NCBI GenBank assembly: GCA_938039795.1
Contig: CALHWU010000159.1
Span: forward strand, 1 to 16,984
Direction: 5' to 3'
DNA from: an uncultured Muribaculaceae bacterium
Lineage (GTDB): Bacteria > Bacteroidota > Bacteroidia > Bacteroidales > Muribaculaceae
Length of the DNA stretch: 16,984 nucleotides
The notes beneath the pieces are model-generated. The model had not been told where the DNA came from. It was given only the letters and a program-made list of their open reading frames with translations, and made no database searches. The translations under genes were made by a program, and so were the position numbers. This document shows positions 13,904 through 16,984 of this stretch, one piece after another. Position 1 is the stretch's first letter, and each line of letters opens with the position of its first letter.

Positions 13904-14836
13904 ATGGACAATATCCTTGAAGTAATCGGTGTCAGCAAGAATTACACCGGCCACAAGGCTCTTGACGACGTCAGCATCAACATCGCGCGCGGCACGGTGT
14001 ATGGTCTGCTGGGGCCAAACGGAGCCGGAAAGACCACTCTCATACGCATCATCAACCATATCACAGCCCCCGACAGCGGCATGGTGATGTTTGACGGCCA
14101 TACCCTTACGGCGGCCGACGTCAGCCAGATCGGCTATCTTCCAGAAGAGCGCGGCCTCTACAAGAAGATGAAAGTCGGCGAGCAGGCCATATTCTTCGCG
14201 CGCCTCAAAGGGCTGTCGAAAGCCGATGCCACGACACAGCTGAAGCGGTGGTTCGAGAAATTCGGCATCTCCGACTGGTGGGACAAGAAGGTCGAGGAGC
14301 TCTCCAAGGGTATGGCGCAGAAAGTGCAGTTCATCGTCACAGTGCTCCATCGCCCGAAACTGCTCATTTTCGACGAGCCTTTCTCCGGATTCGACCCGAT
14401 CAACGCCAATCTGCTCAAACAGGAGATACTGCAGCTCCGCGACGAAGGGAGCACCATCATCTTCTCGACACACAACATGGGATCGGTGGAGGAAATATGC
14501 TCCGATATCACTCTTATCAACAAAGGGCAGAACATACTGACAGGCAATGTCGACGAACTGCGCCACCGTTTCAGCGACGGACGTTGCTCGCTGACCTTCA
14601 CCGGCGATCCACGTCAGCTCATGGAACGTCTGCGCCCGATGTCGAGCGAATTCTTCCTCGACGAACCCAAAGGCGACGAACAGCGTCTGGAGCTCAAGCT
14701 CGCCCCGGGTGCCATGCTGCGCGATGTCATAGCCACGGCCAACGAATCGACCGATCTGATCGAAGTAGGCCGCGTGATGGCATCAATGAACGATATATTC
14801 ATCAAGACAGTAAAACAAAACGAAAACAACGACTGA
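13904..14836 (+). CDS. ABC exporter ATP-binding protein, NatA-like
   Basis: A 310-residue cytoplasmic ATPase that pairs with the permease immediately downstream. Walker A GPNGAGKTT is at 37-45. A YLPEERGLY segment (78-86), characteristic of the NatA/DUF4162 subfamily, takes the Q-loop place. The signature is LSKGMAQKVQF (133-143), Walker B IFDEPFSGFDP (155-165), and the switch His lies in FSTHNM. The C-terminal 80-90 residues correspond to the DUF4162 extension. NatA-NatB of Bacillus exports Na+, but many Bacteroidota homologues have unknown cargo, so the substrate is open. The leader is short (about 12 nt). Its stop is separated from the permease ATG by a single base. Confidence 0.92.
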   Translation: MDNILEVIGVSKNYTGHKALDDVSINIARGTVYGLLGPNGAGKTTLIRIINHITAPDSGMVMFDGHTLTAADVSQIGYLPEERGLYKKMKVGEQAIFFARLKGLSKADATTQLKRWFEKFGISDWWDKKVEELSKGMAQKVQFIVTVLHRPKLLIFDEPFSGFDPINANLLKQEILQLRDEGSTIIFSTHNMGSVEEICSDITLINKGQNILTGNVDELRHRFSDGRCSLTFTGDPRQLMERLRPMSSEFFLDEPKGDEQRLELKLAPGAMLRDVIATANESTDLIEVGRVMASMNDIFIKTVKQNENND

Positions 14837-14837
14837 T

Positions 14838-16154
14838 ATGGCAAACAACATAGCCCTCGTGATCCGGCGCGAATTTCTCGAACGGGTCAAGAAAAAGAGC
14901 TTCATCATCACGACAATACTTATGCCCGTGCTCATGCTCGCCATGATGGCCGCCCCCGCGCTCATCATGATGGTGAGCGGCAGCGAGGAGCGCGACATCA
15001 CCGTCATCGACGAAACCGGCATGATCGGCTCCCGGCTGCAGAGCGACAAGGAGACGCACTTCAACAATCTCGCCGCCACTCCCCTCGACTCCGCTCTGAC
15101 CGATCCCGACGTATCCGGTGTGCTGTATATCCCGGCAGGAACGATGGACGGCAAGGCCACTCCGCGTCTCTACACCAACGGATCATCGTCGATGTCGCTT
15201 GAGAGCAACGTCACCTCACAGATCAACGACATAATAGAGGATGAGCGGCTCAAACAATATGACATAGAGAATCTCGACAAAATACTCGAAGAGGTGCACA
15301 GCGACGTGAAGCTCATGAGCATCCGCAACGACCGGGAAGAAGGAGAAACGCAGTCGGCATCGGCCACAGTCAGCTATCTGATAGGCATCATACTGACCTT
15401 CCTGCTCTACATGTGTCTGCTGCTTTACGGCCAGATGGTGATGACAAGCATCATCGAGGAGAAAAACAACCGAGTGCTCGAGATCGTGGTATCATCCGTC
15501 AAGCCCACTCATCTCATGCTCGGCAAAATATGCGGCATAGGCCTTGTGGCCGTCGTCCAAATACTGATATGGGGCGTGCTGATAGCGGCCATGTCGGCGT
15601 TCGTGCTCCCGGCTCTGATACCCGACGCCGCCATGAGCGAGATGGCGGCCCTCAACGCCGGCACTCTCGACGCATCGAGCGCCTCGATGGACATGGAGGT
15701 GCTGCAGGCCATGAATCTCATGAGCAACGTAGGCTACATACTCCAGCTCTTCGGGCTGCTGATTCTCTTCCTTATCGGCGGATTCCTGCTATATGCCGCC
15801 ATCTACGCCGCCATCGGCTCGGCCGTCGACAACATTCAGGACGCAAGCCAGCTCCAGTCGTTCGTCATCTTCCCCATAATCATCGGCATCATATTCGGCA
15901 TGACCGCCGCCGGCGACGCATCCTCCCCGGCCGCCCTCTGGACGTCGTTCATACCCTTCACCTCGCCGATGGTGATGATGGCCCGCGTACCCTCGGGCAT
16001 CCCGATGTGGGAGGTATGGGTATCTCTGGCGATACTCTACGCAAGCTTCCTCGCTATGGTATGGATCGCAGCCAAGATCTACCGCGTGGGTATCTTCATG
16101 TATGGCAAGAAACCCACCTTCAAGGATCTCATCCGCTGGGCCCGCTACAAGTAA
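14838..16154 (+). CDS. ABC-2 type permease, NatB-like
   Basis: A 438-residue inner-membrane subunit of the exporter encoded with the gene just before it. TM1 (about 21-46) is followed by a large extracytoplasmic domain (about 50-175). Five further hydrophobic segments follow at about 179-200, 230-257, 300-323, 341-358 and 393-414, the ABC2_membrane_3 layout. The cytoplasmic stretch EEKNNRVLEIVVSSVKP (207-223) is the conserved coupling region of this family. A Met/Ala-rich periplasmic insertion lies at about 258-298. A strong hairpin terminator follows the stop by about 30 nt, so the operon has two genes. Confidence 0.92.
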   Translation: MANNIALVIRREFLERVKKKSFIITTILMPVLMLAMMAAPALIMMVSGSEERDITVIDETGMIGSRLQSDKETHFNNLAATPLDSALTDPDVSGVLYIPAGTMDGKATPRLYTNGSSSMSLESNVTSQINDIIEDERLKQYDIENLDKILEEVHSDVKLMSIRNDREEGETQSASATVSYLIGIILTFLLYMCLLLYGQMVMTSIIEEKNNRVLEIVVSSVKPTHLMLGKICGIGLVAVVQILIWGVLIAAMSAFVLPALIPDAAMSEMAALNAGTLDASSASMDMEVLQAMNLMSNVGYILQLFGLLILFLIGGFLLYAAIYAAIGSAVDNIQDASQLQSFVIFPIIIGIIFGMTAAGDASSPAALWTSFIPFTSPMVMMARVPSGIPMWEVWVSLAILYASFLAMVWIAAKIYRVGIFMYGKKPTFKDLIRWARYK

Positions 16155-16183
16155 CCGACGCAGCCACTCAATCCAATATTCAA

Positions 16184-16229
16184 CCACACTCGTGCCGGCA
16201 GTCAGATCTGACCGTCGGCGCGAGTGTGG
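16184..16229. terminator. Strong bidirectional stem-loop after the NatAB-type operon
   Basis: A 14-bp stem CCACACTCGTGCCG (16184-16197) / CGGCGCGAGTGTGG (16216-16229) with one G-T pair. Its loop contains the small palindrome TCAGATCTGA. TCTTGTTT follows on the plus strand. It sits between convergent genes ending at 16154 and 16261. Confidence 0.75.
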
Positions 16230-16260
16230 TCTTGTTTATAAGCTGCCGCAGTTGCGTTCC

Positions 16261-16984
16261 TCACATGAATAACGAGGGACGGACTGAGGGGAAGCCGATG
16301 ATGGAGCCTATGGCTGGTGAGGAAAAAACTATCCGACAGAGCACTTCGGCAGTGATATCGAAGTCGGGACGGTCAGAGCGTTCGTCGACGAGATAGAGCG
16401 AGCCGTTTTCAATCGTGTAGTAATGCGAGTTGTCGGGTATGATCCGATCGGTGACGCGCATCGTCAGACAAAGATCGGGATTGGCGGCGGCCACTTTCTC
16501 CAGACATTGCGCTACATCGACAATCCTCGCCATTCCGCAAGCATAGAGCCTACGGTGAGTGTCGCCCGGCACGGCCATGATCTGCACCGCCACGTCGGGG
16601 AAACGGCGCCTCAGCTCATGCATGGCTCCCCTCATGGCCGAGCGATCGATGCCAAGAAGGTCGGTAACCGTCAGGAGCTCTCGGTCAGCCGACAGACTTG
16701 CCCATGCCATCGCCGCCACCCGTCGGGATCCGTCGGCTACGGCGACGAATGCCTTCCCCGGTTCGTCGGCGGCATTTTCGACGCTCAGGCGAAAATCAGC
16801 CGCGGAATGCAGGACAGTGCATCCGCGATGCATCTCCATGCGATGAAACGCCTCGAACACTTCATCGGACAATGGATTTTCCACCGGCTGATAGCCCTCT
16901 CCTGCGCCAAAAGTGTGGAGTGATGTAAACCTCTGGCGGTCATTGTAAAAAACCGTTGAGAAGCCGAGACGGTCGAAAAAGAAA
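16261..16984 (-). CDS. GNAT-family acetyltransferase with C-terminal sterol-carrier-like domain (N-terminus cut by window edge)
   Basis: About 240 C-terminal residues are visible; the frame stays open to the right edge, so the start is outside the window. The visible part begins FFFDRLGFSTVFYNDRQRF, which resembles the end of a GNAT fold (xYxRLGF motif). A second, weaker GNAT-like segment follows around VAAMAWASL and LGIDRSAMRGAMHELRRRFPD. The last part (LTMRVTDRIIPDNSHYYTIENGSLYLV, then DFDITAEVLCRIVFSS) resembles the SCP2-like domain of Eis/YitI-type enhanced-intracellular-survival acetyltransferases (Pfam SCP2_2). The acceptor substrate is unknown. An internal GTG at 16884 is not the start, because the matching reading frame continues upstream. 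Confidence 0.72.
   Translation of the reverse strand, partial: FFFDRLGFSTVFYNDRQRFTSLHTFGAGEGYQPVENPLSDEVFEAFHRMEMHRGCTVLHSAADFRLSVENAADEPGKAFVAVADGSRRVAAMAWASLSADRELLTVTDLLGIDRSAMRGAMHELRRRFPDVAVQIMAVPGDTHRRLYACGMARIVDVAQCLEKVAAANPDLCLTMRVTDRIIPDNSHYYTIENGSLYLVDERSDRPDFDITAEVLCRIVFSSPAIGSIIGFPSVRPSLFM

Noticed and set aside
13862..14566. 234-residue open frame antisense to the NatA-like gene
   Set aside because: It would cover the exporter promoter and ATPase gene on the opposite strand and has no family resemblance.
15413..16396. 327-residue plus-strand open frame over the permease gene
   Set aside because: It is Arg/His/Ser-rich with no recognisable domain, overlaps the clear NatB-like permease in another frame and runs through the terminator. 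It is a product of high-GC codon use.

Overview
The window looks like chromosomal DNA of a gut Bacteroidota, order Bacteroidales, and I suspect the Muribaculaceae because of the moderately high GC. Three things point there. Nearly every intergenic region carries the Bacteroidota -7 promoter element TAnnTTTG, Shine-Dalgarno sequences are largely absent, and the gene content is typical (serine palmitoyltransferase, a LysM/substrate-binding fusion beside a PorT-like barrel, an Uup-type ABC-F protein, a small RyR-domain protein). I see no tRNA, rRNA, CRISPR array, insertion sequence, integrase or phage gene.

Layout. 1-1946 (minus): a murB-murA pair for the first two committed steps of UDP-MurNAc synthesis; murA runs off the left edge and has Asp at the fosfomycin-target Cys position. 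2058-3059 (plus): a lone FecE/BtuD-type ABC ATPase. 3159-4346 (minus): serine palmitoyltransferase for sphingolipid synthesis. 4607-4891 (plus): a 94-residue RyR-domain protein. 4932-5417 (minus): a stand-alone HsdR-N-like PD-(D/E)XK protein, divergent from holA (5466-6506, plus; DNA polymerase III delta) across a perfect 20-bp palindrome. 6531-9334 (minus): a translationally coupled envelope pair, a four-LysM/substrate-binding-fold protein followed by an outer-membrane barrel. 9403-9957 (plus): a DNA-alkylation-repair-family HEAT protein. 9968-10885 (minus): an EamA/DMT exporter. 11151-11861 (plus): an OmpA-family lipoprotein with a glycine zipper. 11932-13806 (minus): an Uup-like ABC-F ATPase. 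13904-16154 (plus): a NatA/NatB-type ABC exporter. 16261-16984 (minus): the C-terminal part of a GNAT/SCP2-like acetyltransferase that runs off the right edge.

Genes sit in short, alternating divergent and convergent units. Divergent gaps hold paired -7 boxes, and several convergent gaps hold bidirectional hairpin terminators. At four genes the -7 box ends only 4-7 nt before the best-supported start codon, which suggests leaderless or nearly leaderless mRNAs.

This is mostly core-genome housekeeping and envelope biology. I found no clear new multi-gene system. The items most worth a second look are the Asp-type MurA, the near-leaderless promoters, the palindrome shared by the HsdR-N-like gene and holA, and an unexplained pair of hairpins at 10974-11028.
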